The position numbers and the translations under genes were made by a program. Shown in pieces: positions 18,084-28,317 of a stretch of DNA of 64,000 nucleotides. Source of the DNA: Prado023 sp963697345 (GTDB taxonomy: Bacteria; Actinomycetota; Actinomycetes; S36-B12; CAIYMF01). How positions within the stretch are numbered: position 1 is the stretch's first letter; every line of letters starts with the position of its first letter. The stretch spans positions 6,959 to 70,958 of the forward strand of contig CAVONS010000022.1 in the NCBI GenBank assembly GCA_963697345.1, given 5' to 3'. Below the pieces are notes generated by a model, which ran no database searches, was not told the origin of the DNA, and saw only the letters and a list, made by a program, of their open reading frames with translations.

Positions 18084-18881
18084 TCAGGGGATCAGCCGTG
18101 CCAGGGCATGGGCGACGCCGTCCTCGTCGTTGCTGTCCGCATGCAGGTCGGCGGCGGCGAGCGCGTCAGGATGCGCGTTGGCCGGCGCGACGGCGATCCC
18201 CGCGAAGGTCAGCATCGCGAGGTCGTTGGGCCCGTCGCCCATCGCCATCACGTGCTCCGGGCCGATCCCCCGCGCAGCGCACAGCCGGCCCAGCGACACC
18301 GCCTTGTCCACGTCCTCGCGGGTGACCTCGAGGTGCGTCGGCGTCGAGGCCAGGGCAGTCAGCCCGGCTGGGATCGGCACCGTGCCGGCGAGGTCCTCGG
18401 TCCCCACCGGGGCCAGGATCAGGAGCTTGTCGGGCCCCTCGGTCTCGGCACCCAGGTCGGCCACCTCAGGAGCGCAGCCGACGATGGCCGACTCCGTCGC
18501 GATGAGCTCGTCGATCGCCGGCACCAACCACCGCTCTGCCGAGTACCAGTTGACCGATCTCCCCGCCGCCACCGCGCCGGCAACGACCTGCCGAGCCAGC
18601 GCGACGGGCATGGGCTCGCGGGCCAGGACGTGCAGATCACCGGCGCTGGTGTACCGCCCAGTCAGTGCACCCTGGGAGGCGATGAAGACCGCGGGAGCCA
18701 CCAGCCCGAGCTCGGCGAGGATCGGCCAGAGCGCGCGCGGCGGACGCGAGGTGGTCAGCACCACCTCAACGCCTCGGGCGCGGACGCGCGCGACCTGCTC
18801 GACGGTCGCGGCGGTGACCCGATGGCCGCTGGTGAGCAGGGTGCCGTCGACATCCAGGGCGACGAGCCGGATCGCGCTCAC
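18084..18881 (-). CDS. HAD-superfamily (Cof-type, subfamily IIB) phosphatase
   Basis: 265 residues. Motif I is LVALDVDGTLL, motif II lies in VVLTTSRPP, motif III is the Lys in DVDKAVSLGRL, and motif IV is MAMGDGPNDLAML. The large cap insertion between motifs II and III is type IIB, as in Cof phosphatases that act on sugar phosphates, nucleotides or flavin precursors. The GTG start overlaps the panE stop by four bases (GTGA), so the two are translationally coupled; HAD is the distal gene. Confidence 0.9.
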   Translation of the reverse strand: MSAIRLVALDVDGTLLTSGHRVTAATVEQVARVRARGVEVVLTTSRPPRALWPILAELGLVAPAVFIASQGALTGRYTSAGDLHVLAREPMPVALARQVVAGAVAAGRSVNWYSAERWLVPAIDELIATESAIVGCAPEVADLGAETEGPDKLLILAPVGTEDLAGTVPIPAGLTALASTPTHLEVTREDVDKAVSLGRLCAARGIGPEHVMAMGDGPNDLAMLTFAGIAVAPANAHPDALAAADLHADSNDEDGVAHALARLIP

Positions 18882-19837
18882 ACGCCGCGACTGACCCGGG
18901 CCGCCCGGGCATCCAGGAAGGCCAGCTGCTGGTGGAGCACCGACACAGCCGGCATCGCGACACCTGAGGACGCGGCCCGTCGCAGTGGCTCGGCGAGCAT
19001 CACGTCCACCTCCATGGGCCGCCCGGATTCCGCGTCGAGCTTCATCGAGGTGGCGTAGGGGGCCATCCGGGCGGTGGCAGCCAGCAGGTCGTCGACGATG
19101 CTCTCCGGGAGCATCCGGCCCTCCGCCGCCGCGGCTGCCCGGACCTCCTCCATCAGCACCCGGATCAGCGCGACGGTGTGTGGATCGGCCACCAGCTCAT
19201 CGGTGGTCGCATCCAGGATCACCGACAGCGGGTTGAACGGGATGTTCCAGGCCAGCTTGCGCCAGCGCGCGAGGACGAGGTCGTCGTCAAGAACGGCCGC
19301 TGTGCGCGCGGCTGTGAGATCGGCGGCGACCTTCTCCATCAGCGGTGTCACACCCGCCCGGCCCCCGTCCGGGCCGAGGGCGGCGATCGTCAGGGCGCCG
19401 TAGTCCAGGTGCGCGACGCTGTGCGGCCCCGTGCGTTGCGCGCACAGGAAGGCCAGGCCGCCCAGGACCTCACGTCCCGGCGCCGCGGCGGCGAACGCGG
19501 GCTCCACCCCGATCCCGTTCTGGATCAGCAGCACGGCCCCATCGCGCTCCAGGATGCGGTCGGCGTGCTCGGCCAGCCGGGCCAGCACCTCAGCGTTGTC
19601 GGTGGCCTTCACTGCGACGACCAGCACGTCGCAGGCAGTCAGTTGCGCCCAGTCGGCGGCCACGTCGACGTCGGCAAGGTGCAGGTCCCCCTCGGCCGAC
19701 GTGAGGTCCAGGCCATGTTCGCGCACCTCGTCGGCCGCACCCCGCACCAGGAACTGCACGCGCGCGCCCGCGTGGGCCAGGCGGATCCCGTAGAAGCCCC
19801 CGACCGCACCGGCGCCGACCACCGCATATCGCAGCAC
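18878..19837 (-). CDS. panE: 2-dehydropantoate 2-reductase (ketopantoate reductase) family
   Basis: 319 residues. The N-terminal NADPH-binding motif is YAVVGAGAVGGFYGIRLAHAG. The C-terminal ApbA/PanE helical domain has LARWRKLAWNIPFNPLSV with the catalytic Lys and Asn, and MKLDAESGRPMEVDVM with the conserved Glu. The enzyme reduces ketopantoate to pantoate for coenzyme A synthesis, though many paralogues act on other 2-keto acids. The GTG at 19837 precedes LRYAVVGAG. The 3' end overlaps the HAD gene. Confidence 0.88.
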   Translation of the reverse strand: MLRYAVVGAGAVGGFYGIRLAHAGARVQFLVRGAADEVREHGLDLTSAEGDLHLADVDVAADWAQLTACDVLVVAVKATDNAEVLARLAEHADRILERDGAVLLIQNGIGVEPAFAAAAPGREVLGGLAFLCAQRTGPHSVAHLDYGALTIAALGPDGGRAGVTPLMEKVAADLTAARTAAVLDDDLVLARWRKLAWNIPFNPLSVILDATTDELVADPHTVALIRVLMEEVRAAAAAEGRMLPESIVDDLLAATARMAPYATSMKLDAESGRPMEVDVMLAEPLRRAASSGVAMPAVSVLHQQLAFLDARAARVSRGV

Positions 19838-19863
19838 GGGTCCGATCCTGCCATCACGGGGAT

Positions 19864-20067
19864 TCAGGTGGTGGACCTGTCCTCGGCAGCAGCCTTCAAC
19901 CCCTCGAGGCTCGCCCGGATGTTGCGCTGGTTGTGCTCGTCCCTCGGGCCCGGGATGAGCAGCGATCCGGCCCGCCGGATCACCTGCCCGCGACGACCAT
20001 CGCGCCGATCGACCACAAGTGCGGCATCTGCCTCGATCGTGATCGAGTCGCTGACCGAACCTGCCAT
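19864..20067 (-). pseudogene. SRPBCC/polyketide-cyclase-like remnant, central part missing
   Basis: A 67-residue frame. The N-terminus MAGSVSDSITIEADAA resembles the first strand of SRPBCC lipid-binding proteins, and the C-terminus NQRNIRASLEGLKAAAED resembles their closing helix. Such proteins are normally about 145 residues, so roughly 70-80 residues appear to be missing from the middle. It may be an internally deleted gene, an assembly collapse, or an unrelated small ORF. Located between panE and the cupin gene on the same strand. Confidence 0.45.
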
Positions 20068-20076
20068 GCCCGACAG

Positions 20077-20430
20077 TTAGGAGGTGCTGCGCGGGTCCAG
20101 CATCGTCAGGACCATCCGGGACGGCTCGAGCGCGAGCACGTCGTGCGGGACTCGGGCACCGATGTGCACGAGGCCGCCCGCGGCCAGCTCCACCTGCTCG
20201 CCGGCCGCACCCACGCGCAGCCGACCGTCGAGCACCTGCAGCAGGATCGGGATGGCAGCGGTGTGCTCGCTGAGCTCCTGCCCGGCATCGAAGGCGAACA
20301 GCACGACGCGCACCCCCTCGGCGCGCAGCACGGTGCGCGAGACCGTGGCATCGGCAGCGACCTCGATCAGGGCACCCAACTCCGCCACATGCACAATCGA
20401 CGGCACTCCATGTGAGTCGCTGGCAGTCAT
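20077..20430 (-). CDS. small cupin-domain protein downstream of narGHJI
   Basis: About 117 residues. The single cupin barrel is seen as AFDAGQELSEHTAAIPILLQVLDGRL (motif 1, one His) and GGLVHIGARVPHDVLAL (motif 2). Metal ligands are fewer than in enzymatic cupins, so a sensor or binding role is as likely as catalysis. The ATG at 20430 has GGGAG six bases upstream. It follows narI after 74 bp containing a strong inverted repeat. Cupins often accompany actinobacterial nar clusters; that association is from general knowledge. Confidence 0.8.
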   Translation of the reverse strand: MTASDSHGVPSIVHVAELGALIEVAADATVSRTVLRAEGVRVVLFAFDAGQELSEHTAAIPILLQVLDGRLRVGAAGEQVELAAGGLVHIGARVPHDVLALEPSRMVLTMLDPRSTS

Positions 20431-20455
20431 CGGCATCTCCCTTGGTTGATTCCCC

Positions 20456-20498
20456 TGTGTCATCGATCCGGCCATCCGAGTGCCAGATCGATGACACA
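20456..20498 (-). promoter_or_regulatory. 13-bp perfect inverted repeat between narI and the cupin gene
   Basis: TGTGTCATCGATC and GATCGATGACACA are exact reverse complements separated by 17 bases. The element begins 6 bases after the narI stop. As RNA it would form a stable hairpin able to end or process the narGHJI transcript before the cupin gene; as DNA it could be an operator. No U-tract follows. Confidence 0.6.
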
Positions 20499-20504
20499 AG
20501 CTGG

Positions 20505-21243
20505 CTACGAGCCGATCTTCTCCCAGCCACGCCGCGTGGCGCGCGAGCCGGGGTCGTGCGGGCCGCGGTCGCGGTAGACCACGTAGGGCCGGAACAGGTA
20601 CCCCAGCGGCGCTGAGAACGCGTGCACGAGCCGCGTGAAGGGCCAGATCATGAACACGGCCATGCCCGCGACGGCGTGGATCTGGAACGAGAACGGGGCC
20701 GCGGCCATGAACTCCGGCTGGGGCTGGAAGCTCAGGATCGAGCGGAACCAGACCGACACGTCCTCACGGTAGTTGTGGCCCTCCCCAATCACGCCGGCGC
20801 CCACCATCGTGGTGATCAGGCCCAGGCAGATGGCGGCCAGGAGGAAGACGTACATCGTCTTGTCGTTCTTCGTCGTGGCCGCGAACACCGGGCCCACAGT
20901 CCGGCGTCGGTAGACCAGCAGGGCGATGCCGACCAGCGTGGCGAACCCGGCGAAGAAGCCCAGGCCGACGGCCATGAAGTGGTACATCGACTCCGAGATG
21001 CCCAGGGCATCGGTCCACGCCTCCGGGATCAGCAGGCCGACGATGTGCCCGACCAGCACCGCGAGGATCCCGATGTGGAACAGGGGGCTGGCCACACGGA
21101 TCAGCTTGCGCTCGTACAGCTGGCTGGAGCGGGTGGTCCAACCGAACTTGTCATAGCGGTAGCGCCACACGGTGCCCGACGACGAACGTGGTGATCGCGA
21201 CGTAGGGCAGCACGATCCACAGCAGGATCTCGGATGCGCTCAT
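20505..21243 (-). CDS. narI: respiratory nitrate reductase gamma subunit NarI, one frameshift
   Basis: Membrane cytochrome b subunit passing electrons from quinol to NarH. About 245 residues with five hydrophobic segments. Haem ligand candidates are the histidines in FHIGILAVLVGHIVGLL and in FQIHAVAGMAVFMIWPFTRLVHAFS. The first 28 residues (MSASEILLWIVLPYVAITTF) are in a different frame from YRYDKFGWTTRSSQLYERK. Removing one G from a GGG run near 21178 joins them. The ATG at 21243 overlaps the narJ stop by four bases. Confidence 0.9.
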
Positions 21244-21979
21244 CGACGGGCTCCTGACGTGGTGAGGGAGGTGGGGAACGGCTCGAGTCCGACGTCCTCG
21301 ACCGGTGGGCCCGAGACCGCCAGCTCGGTCATCCGCGCGACCACGTCGTGGGTCAGCTCCGGCAGGGTGGCAACCACGGCGTCGAGTACGTGCGCGTAGA
21401 CGGAGCCGAGGTCGTGCAGGGCCTCGCGCAGCAGCCCGATCGGGGCGGCGTGCTCGGCCAGCAGCGCGTCACCGGTGACCCGGTCGCCGACGGCCGCGAA
21501 CTCCAGGACCACCGCCAGGTGGTCGGGCAGCTCCTCGTTGCCGAGGGTGAAGCCGGCCTCGGCGTAGGCCTGCTTGAACCGCACGATCGCCACGCCTCGG
21601 TTGCGGGTGTCGCCGTTGGTCCAGTAGGTCAGGAACGGGCAGGCCCTGCGCTTCATGTCGAAGATCTCCACGAAGTGCCGTTGAACGTCCACGACGGGGG
21701 TGCCGTCCAGGTGGGCCAGGAACTTCGAGAGCGGCAGGCGCACGGCTCGGGCAGCTCGGCCACAGCGGCTGCCAGTCCGTCGAGGCGATCGAGCAGGACT
21801 CCGTCCGGGTAGGCCAGCAGCCACGAGCAGGCCAGGCGGGTTGCTGCAATGTCGCGTTCCGACAGCCCGTGCACGCGCAGGTCGTCGACCGGTTCCTTGG
21901 GTCGGCGCAGCCGCAGGGGCAGGCCGAGGAACGAGGCAGATTCGCGGGCTCCGACGCGTCCTGGGACAGTCGTGTTCAT
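21240..21979 (-). CDS. narJ: nitrate reductase assembly chaperone NarJ, one frameshift
   Basis: Cytoplasmic chaperone of the TorD/DmsD class required for cofactor insertion into NarG; not part of the final enzyme. About 246 residues. The N-terminal part (MNTTVPGRVGARESASF to AVAELPEP) and the rest (LPLSKFLAHLDGTPVVDVQ, MKRRACPFLTYWTNGDTRNRG, DHLAVVLEFAA) are in different frames, with the shift near 21745. FLTYWTNGDTRNRG is a strong NarJ signature. GGAGG lies 8 bases upstream of the ATG. Confidence 0.9.
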
Positions 21980-22057
21980 GGCTGGCCCTCCTCGGTGTCC
22001 TCGGAAGGCCGGATGCCCGGCATCCCGAGCGGAACGGCGCGTCCCAGTTGAGCAGGT

Positions 22058-23652
22058 TCACCCGCGCCCGGCGTCCTCGGTCGGCACGAAGGCCTCGGCG
22101 GACTGGCGGACCTTGAGCGCGTGGAAGTTCTCCACAGCCACCGGCATCGGCCGCCCGGAGGCCTCCCCGAAGGGCCCTGAGGCCGCGTACTGGCCCGGAC
22201 CGCCGTCGAAGTCCAGCGAGCAGGCCAGCTCCTCGAGGTCACGACCCGTCTCGGCGTGCGCCTTGGGGATCACGTAGCGGTCCTCGTACTTGGCGATCGC
22301 CAGCAGGCGGTACAGCGCGTACATCTGGTCCTCGGACAGCCCGACAGCTTCGGGGATCGAGGCGTCCCCGTCCCGGCCGAGATTGCGGTCGCGCATGTAG
22401 GAGCGCATCGCGGCCAGCGTCGCCAACGAGCCGAGCACCGGCCCTGGGTCCCCAGCGGTGAACAGCTCGGCGAGGTACTCCACAGGGATCCGCAGGCTGG
22501 TCAGCGCCCCGAACAGCGTGTCAGCGTCCTCCGCGTCGTGCCCCGTGTCGCGCAGCGCGTCGACGACCGGGGACAGCGGCGGGATGTACCAGACCATCGG
22601 CATCGTGCGGTACTCCGGGTGCAGCGGCAGCGCCACCCGGTACTCCTTGGCCAGCTTGTAGACCGGCGACCTGCGCGCAGCGTCCATCCAGTCGGCAGGG
22701 ATGCCGTCGCGCTCGGCGGCGGCGATGACCTGCGGGTCGTCAGGATCCAGCAGCAGGTCCAGCTGGGCCTCGTACAGGTCCTTCTCGTCGGGGGTGGCGG
22801 CAGCCGCAGTGACGCGGTCGGCGTCGTAGAGGAAGATCCCCAGGTAGCGCAGGCGGCCCACGCAGGTCTCGGAGCAGACCGTCGGCAGGCCGACCTCGAT
22901 CCGCGGGTAGCACATCGTGCACTTCTCGGCCTTGCCCGTACGGTGGTTGAAGTAGACCTTCTTGTACGGGCACCCGGTGACGCACATGCGCCACCCGCGG
23001 CAGGCGTCCTGGTCGACCAGGACGATGCCGTCCTCGCTGCGCTTGTACATGGCCCCACTCGGGCAGGCAGCGACGCACGCCGGGTTCAGGCAGTGCTCAC
23101 AGATGCGCGGCAGGTAGAACATGAACGCCTGCTCGAACTCCATCTTGACCCGGTCACCGACCTGATCGCGGATCTTGACCACGATCGGGTCCTTGGGCGC
23201 GAGCTCGGGCCGCCACCGAGGTCGTCGTCCCAGTTGGCCGACCAGCGGATCTGCATCGGCTTGCCCGAGATCAGCGACTTCGGCCGCGCGACGGGGGTGT
23301 GCTCGCCAAGGGGGGCCGAGATCAGTGTGTCGTACTCGTAGGTCCAGGGCTCGTAGTAGTCGCTGAGCTCCGGGAGCACCGGGTTGGAGAAGATCTTGGT
23401 CAGGCGGGACAACCGGGAGCCCGACCGCAGTCGGAGCTTGCCGCGCTTGAGCACCCAGCCGCCCTGCCACTTCTCCTGGTCCTGGTAGGTCCTGGGGTAA
23501 CCCTGGCCGGGCCGGGTCTCCACGTTGTTGAACCAGACGTACTCGACGCCGGCGCGGTTGGTCCACGCCTGCTTGCACGTCACCGAGCAGGTGTGGCACC
23601 CGATGCACTTGTCGAGGTTCATCACCATGCCCACCTGGGCCATGACCTTCAT
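22058..23652 (-). CDS. narH: respiratory nitrate reductase beta subunit NarH, one frameshift
   Basis: Fe-S electron-transfer subunit on the cytoplasmic face, about 530 residues. Four cysteine groups are visible: CIGCHTCSVTC, CEHCLNPACVAACP, CRGWRMCVTGCPYKK and CTMC...VCSETC. They include the Trp-containing group that binds the [3Fe-4S] cluster. The N-terminal 145 residues are in another frame from PELAPKDPIVVKIRDQ onward, with one shift near 23210-23222. It begins MKVMAQVGMVMNLDKC after the narG stop and a 52-bp gap. Confidence 0.93.
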
Positions 23653-23704
23653 CGTGTGCTCCTCGTCCGGGGCATGCCTGGCTGATGCAGCTGGGGGTGG
23701 GACA

Positions 23705-26700
23705 TCAGTACGTGACCTCCTGCGAGCGGCGGCGGATCACGGTGATCTCGTCACGCTGGTTGCCCGTGGGCCCGAGGTAGTTGAAGGCGAAGCTCAGCTG
23801 CGCGTACCCGCCCACGATGTGCGTGGGCTTGATCATGAGCCGGGTCAGCGAGTTGTGGATGCCGCCGCGAAGCCCGGAGGTCTCGGTGCGCGGGACGTCC
23901 ACGGTGCGGTCCTTCGCGTGGTACATGTAGACCGTTCCCTGGGGCATCCGGTGGCTCACCACCGATCGGGCCACCACGACGCCGTTGCGGTTGTAGGCCT
24001 CGATCCACTCGTTGTCCTTGACGCCGATCGTCTCGGCGTCCTCGGCCGACATCCAGATCTCGGGGCCACCTCGGCTCAGCGAGAGCATGAACAGGTTGTC
24101 CTGGTACTCCGAGTGGATCGACCACTTCGAGTGCGGGGTCAGGTAGCGCACCGTCACCTCCTTGCCCACACCAGAGGTCTGGTCGCCGAAGATGCGGTGC
24201 ATGTTCAGTGGCGGCCGGAAGGTCGGCAGGTTCTCCCCCAGCTCACTCATCCAGTCGTGGTCGAGGAAGAAGTGCATCCGGCCGGTCAGGGTGTGCCACG
24301 GCTTGAGCCGCTCGACGTTGATCGTGAAGGCGGTGTAGCGCCGACCACCGTGCTCTGAGCCGGACCACTCCGGGGACGTGATGACCGGCGACGGGTCGGG
24401 CCTGGGTGTCGGGGAAGGTGATCCGCTTGCCCTCCTCGTCCTCGGCGAGGTCGGCCAGGCGCATGCCGGTGCGCTTCTCGACGTTGCGGAACCCGTCGAC
24501 CGCGATCCGGCCGTTCGTGGTGCCCGAGAGCGCCAGGATCGTCTCGCAGGCGTTCACGTCAGTGACCAGCGACGGTCGTCCGGCGGCGGGCCCGTCCGGG
24601 ATCACGCCGTTGACCCGGGCCAGGACGGCGACCTCGGGGGTCGGGTCCATCTTGACGCCCTTGGTCATCGGTGCCCAGCTTCTCGACCAGCGGGCCGAGG
24701 GCCGACATCTTGGCGCCGATGGCGGTGTAGTCACGCTCCACCGTGACGAACTTCGGCGCGGTCCTCCCGGGGATCAGCTCCACCTCGCCGGCCCGCCAGT
24801 CGCGCACCACCCCGCCGGGGACCGCCAGCTCGTCGGGGGTGTCGTGCTGCAGCGGAACCGTGACGAGATCGGTCCGGGTGTCCAGGACACCCTTGGCCAG
24901 CTTCGAGACCCCCCGGCCCAGGGCCTGGAAGATGTCGTAGTCGCTCTTGGTCTCCCACGGCGGGTCGATCGCAGGGGTGAAGGCGTGCACGAAGGGGTGC
25001 ATGTCCGTGCTGGACAGGTCGTGCTTCTCGTACCAGGTCGCCGCCGGGAGCAGCACGTCACCGAACAGCCCGGTGGAGGTCATCCGGAAGTCGACGCTGA
25101 CCAGCAGGTCGAGCTTGCCCTCGCCGGCCTCGTCGCGCCACGTGACGTCCTGCGGGCGCAGCTCCTCAGGGGTCTCCTCGGCCCGCACGGCGTTGGAGGT
25201 GCCCAGCAGGTGCTTGAGGAAGAACTCGTTGCCCTTGCTCGACGAGCCCAGCAGGTTGGCGCGCCAGACGGTCAGCACCCGCGGCCAGTTCTCCGGCGCA
25301 TCGGGGTCCTCGACCGCGAACTTCAGCTCGCCGGACTTCAACTGCTCCACGACGTAGTCCGCCGGGTCCATCCCCGCCGACTTGGCGTCCTCCGCGATGG
25401 TCAGCGGGTTGCGGTTCAGCGCCGGGTAGCTGGGCATCCACCCAGAACGCGCGGACTGCGCCAGCGTGTCGATCATGGTGCGGTTGGTGAACTTGCCCTC
25501 TCCCAGCGGTGAGGCAAGTCCGTCGGCCCCCATCGCGTCGTAGCGCCACTGGCCGGTGTTGACGTACCAGAAGGCCGTCCCGATCATCTGCCGCGGCGGG
25601 CGGACCCAGTCCAGCCCGAAGGCCAGCTGCGCCCAGCCCGTGACGGGGCGGCACTTCTCCTGGCCCACGTAGTGCGCCCAGCCACCGCCGTTCACGCCCT
25701 GGCAGCCGGTGAGCGTGGTCAGTGCCAGGAAGGTGCGGTAGATGGTGTCGGAGTGGAACCAGTGGTTGGTTCCAGCTCCAAGGATGATCATCGACCGGCC
25801 GCCGGACTCCTCGGCGTTCGCCGCGAACTCCCGGCCGATCCGCTCGGCCATCGCAGCCGGCACGCCGGTGATCTCCTCCTGCCAGGCCGGGGTGTAGGGC
25901 TCCGGGTCGTCGTACCCGGTGGGCCACTGGCCCGGCAGTCCGTCGCGGCCCACGCCGTACTGGGCGAGCATGAGGTCGTAGACGGTGGTGACCAGGCGCG
26001 GGCCCGCGGCTGTGGCGAGCTCAGCGGCAGGCACACCGCGATGGTGGATGCCGCCACCCTCGTTGCCCTCCTGGCCGACGTCGAAGCGCGGGAGCAGGAC
26101 CTCGGCGACCTGTCCGCCCTGGGTGCCATAGAGGCTCAGGGCCGGGTCGACGCCCTCGAGGTCGAGGTTCCACTTGCCCTCGCCCTCATCGCCGTAGCGG
26201 AAGCCCATCGACCCGTTCGGGATGTGCGGGCGGCCAGTGGCCGAGTCGACCAGGACGGTCTTGAAGTTGGCGTTCTCGCTCGTGTCGCCGAGGTCGGCCG
26301 CGGTGACGAACTTGTCCGGGACGTAGGCGCCGTCCTTCTCACGCAACGACACCAGGAACGGCAGGTCGGAGAACTTCTTGACGTAGTCGACGAAGCGCGG
26401 CACCTGCCGCTTGATGAAGAACTCGTTGAGGATCACGTGCCCCATCGCCATGCCGAGCGCACCGTCGGTGCCCGGGTGCGGGCTCAACCACTCGTCGGCG
26501 AACTTCGTGTTGTCGGCGTAGTCCGGGCTGACCGTGACCACCTTCTGGCCCCGGTAGCGGGCCTCGGCCATGAAGTGGGCGTCCGGGGTACGGGTCTGGG
26601 GCACGTTGGCGCCCCACATGATCAGGTAGGAGGCGTTCCACCAGTCGGCGGACTCGGGCACGTCGGTCTGGTCGCCGAACACCTGCGGGCTGGCCACCGG

Positions 26701-27393
26701 CAGGTCGGCGTACCAGTCGTAGAAGGACAGCATCGCGCCGCCGATGAGGCTGATGAACCGGGCCCCAGCGGCATGGCTGGCCATGGACATCGCCGGGATC
26801 GGGGAGAAGCCGAAGACCCGGTCGGGGCCGTGGGCGTCGATGGTGTGCACGTGGGCGGCGGAGACCAGCTCGATCGTCTCTGCCCATGAGGCCCGGACCA
26901 GACCACCCTTGCCCCGCGCACTCTGGTAGCGCGCTCGGGTCTCGGGGTCGTTGACCACCGCTGCCCAGGCCTTGACCGCGTCACCGCCGTTGGCGACCTT
27001 GGCCGCACGGTACGCCTCGAGCAGGACGCCTCGGATGTAGGGATAGCGCACGCGGGTCGGCGAGTAGGTGTACCAGGAGAAGGCCGCACCACGTGGGCAG
27101 CCGCGGGGCTCGTACTCCGGGGAGTCAGCGCCGACCGACGGGTAGTCGGTCTGCTGGGTCTCCCAGGTGATGATGCCGTCCTTGACGTAGACCTTCCATG
27201 AGCACGAGCCGGTGCAGTTGACCCCGTGGGTGGAACGCACGACCTTGTCGTGGCTCCAGCGATCGCGGTAGAACGAGTCCGCATCGCGCCCGCCCTCCTT
27301 GGTCACGGTGCGCAGGTCCGCCGACACCTCCCCCCGGGCCAGGAACCGTCCGGCGCGGACCAGGAACTCGTCGGTGGCAGAGGTCGTCATCAT
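23705..27393 (-). CDS. narG: respiratory nitrate reductase alpha subunit NarG, two or more frameshifts near the C-terminus
   Basis: Catalytic subunit, about 1229 residues, reducing nitrate to nitrite at a molybdenum bis-MGD centre. The FS0 cluster site HGVNCTGSCSW has the NarG-specific His followed by cysteines, with the last Cys in EPRGCPRGAAF. Further Mo-cofactor regions include LIMWGANVPQTRTPDAHF and LGAGTNHWFHSDTIYR. The frame is unbroken for about 900 residues, then shifts near 24680 and near 24395; the end, from WMSELGENLPTF to RRRSQEVTY, is in the third segment. The ATG at 27393 overlaps the regulator stop by one base (TGATG), indicating coupling. No Tat signal, as expected for the cytoplasmic-facing enzyme. 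Confidence 0.95.
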
Positions 27394-28202
27394 CACTTCT
27401 TCCGTCTGGACGCGGTGTTCGTGCTCGTGGACGTGCGTGTGGAGGTCCCGGTCGGGCGGACGGACCCTGCGGGGGCGTCGTCGGCTGCTGCCGGCGTGAC
27501 CGACCACGCCGGTTGCGCGTCGGCTCGGTCCAGGTGGGCGACACACAGCCCCGGCCGCGGGAACACATCCATCTGCGACAGCCCCACCGGCTGCTTGGTC
27601 CGGCGCAGCACCTGACCGAGGAGTGCTGCGTGGATGTCGCAGATGACCGGGTGCTCATCCACCAGGTCGGCGTAGGGGCAGGACCGGAGCGTGATCTCAT
27701 CGCCGACCGGGTTGCGGACAGCGTCGAAGCCGAAGTCGGTCAGCGCCGAGGTGGCCGCATCGACCGCCGCGTCCACGCTGTCTGCCGGTTCGACCGACGG
27801 GCCGGATTCGGCCCAGGTGGCGGCGGCGAGCCGGGCCACGTCCGAGGCGCTGGCGTTGTCCAACTCCGCGTCCAGTGCACGGGCAAGGTCCCGAATGGGC
27901 CCCGGGCTGGTGGCCGTGTACAGCCAGTGCGGGCGACCCCGCGTCGCTCGTTGGTCGGGGGTTCGGGAGACCCGCCCGGAGGCGAGCAGCGCGTCGAGGT
28001 GACCGCGGACCGTGTTCGCGTGCAGACCGACAGCCTCGGACAACTCCTCGACCCGGACCGGTTCCTCGGCTGCCTCGATCACCGCAAGGATCGCCGCGCG
28101 CGAGTCGCCACCAGCCTGTGACGCGCCCGGCCGGGAACCTCGCAGCGACCCGATCCGGGCCAGTGCACGGCCGACTGAATGCAGGGGGATTGAAGTGGTC
28201 AC
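27393..28202 (-). CDS. winged-helix regulator with SufR-like Fe-S cysteines, first gene of the nar operon
   Basis: About 269 residues. An N-terminal winged helix-turn-helix (RAAILAVIEAAEEPVRVEEL, GLHANTVRGHLDALLASGRV, RGRPHWLY) is followed by a C-terminal sensor region. That region has Cys-x12-Cys in SCPYADLVDEHPVICDIHAAL and a third Cys in FPRPGLCVAHL. This spacing resembles the SufR family, whose cysteines hold an Fe-S cluster sensing iron, oxygen or NO. The GTG at 28202 begins TTSIPLHSVGRAL; no good ribosome site is visible. The stop overlaps the narG start. I infer redox- or NO-dependent control of nitrate respiration. Confidence 0.78.
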   Translation of the reverse strand: MTTSIPLHSVGRALARIGSLRGSRPGASQAGGDSRAAILAVIEAAEEPVRVEELSEAVGLHANTVRGHLDALLASGRVSRTPDQRATRGRPHWLYTATSPGPIRDLARALDAELDNASASDVARLAAATWAESGPSVEPADSVDAAVDAATSALTDFGFDAVRNPVGDEITLRSCPYADLVDEHPVICDIHAALLGQVLRRTKQPVGLSQMDVFPRPGLCVAHLDRADAQPAWSVTPAAADDAPAGSVRPTGTSTRTSTSTNTASRRKK

Positions 28203-28226
28203 GAGGCCATGTCTACCACATAAGCA

Positions 28227-28246
28227 CGGGTCTAGGAATAAACCCG
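28227..28246. promoter_or_regulatory. inverted repeat in the divergent regulator-narK promoter region
   Basis: CGGGT and ACCCG are separated by 10 bases (20 nt in all), in the short AT-richer gap between the divergent regulator (GTG 28202) and narK genes. The position is right for an operator of the SufR-like regulator. The arms are short, so this could be chance. Confidence 0.4.
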
Positions 28247-28317
28247 GGTATAAGTTTGACGCTGTGAAGAATAGGAGTAGCGTGCGACTCGTCACCGAGA
28301 AGAAGGGCCCTGGCGCC

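Noticed and set aside
20430..20470. FNR-like box near the cupin start
   Set aside because: TTGAT is present but the second half-site ATCAA at the right spacing is not.
22256..26889. Long plus-strand frames opposite narH and narG
   Set aside because: The minus frames encode unmistakable Nar subunits; the opposite frames are Arg/Gly/His-rich with no family signature.
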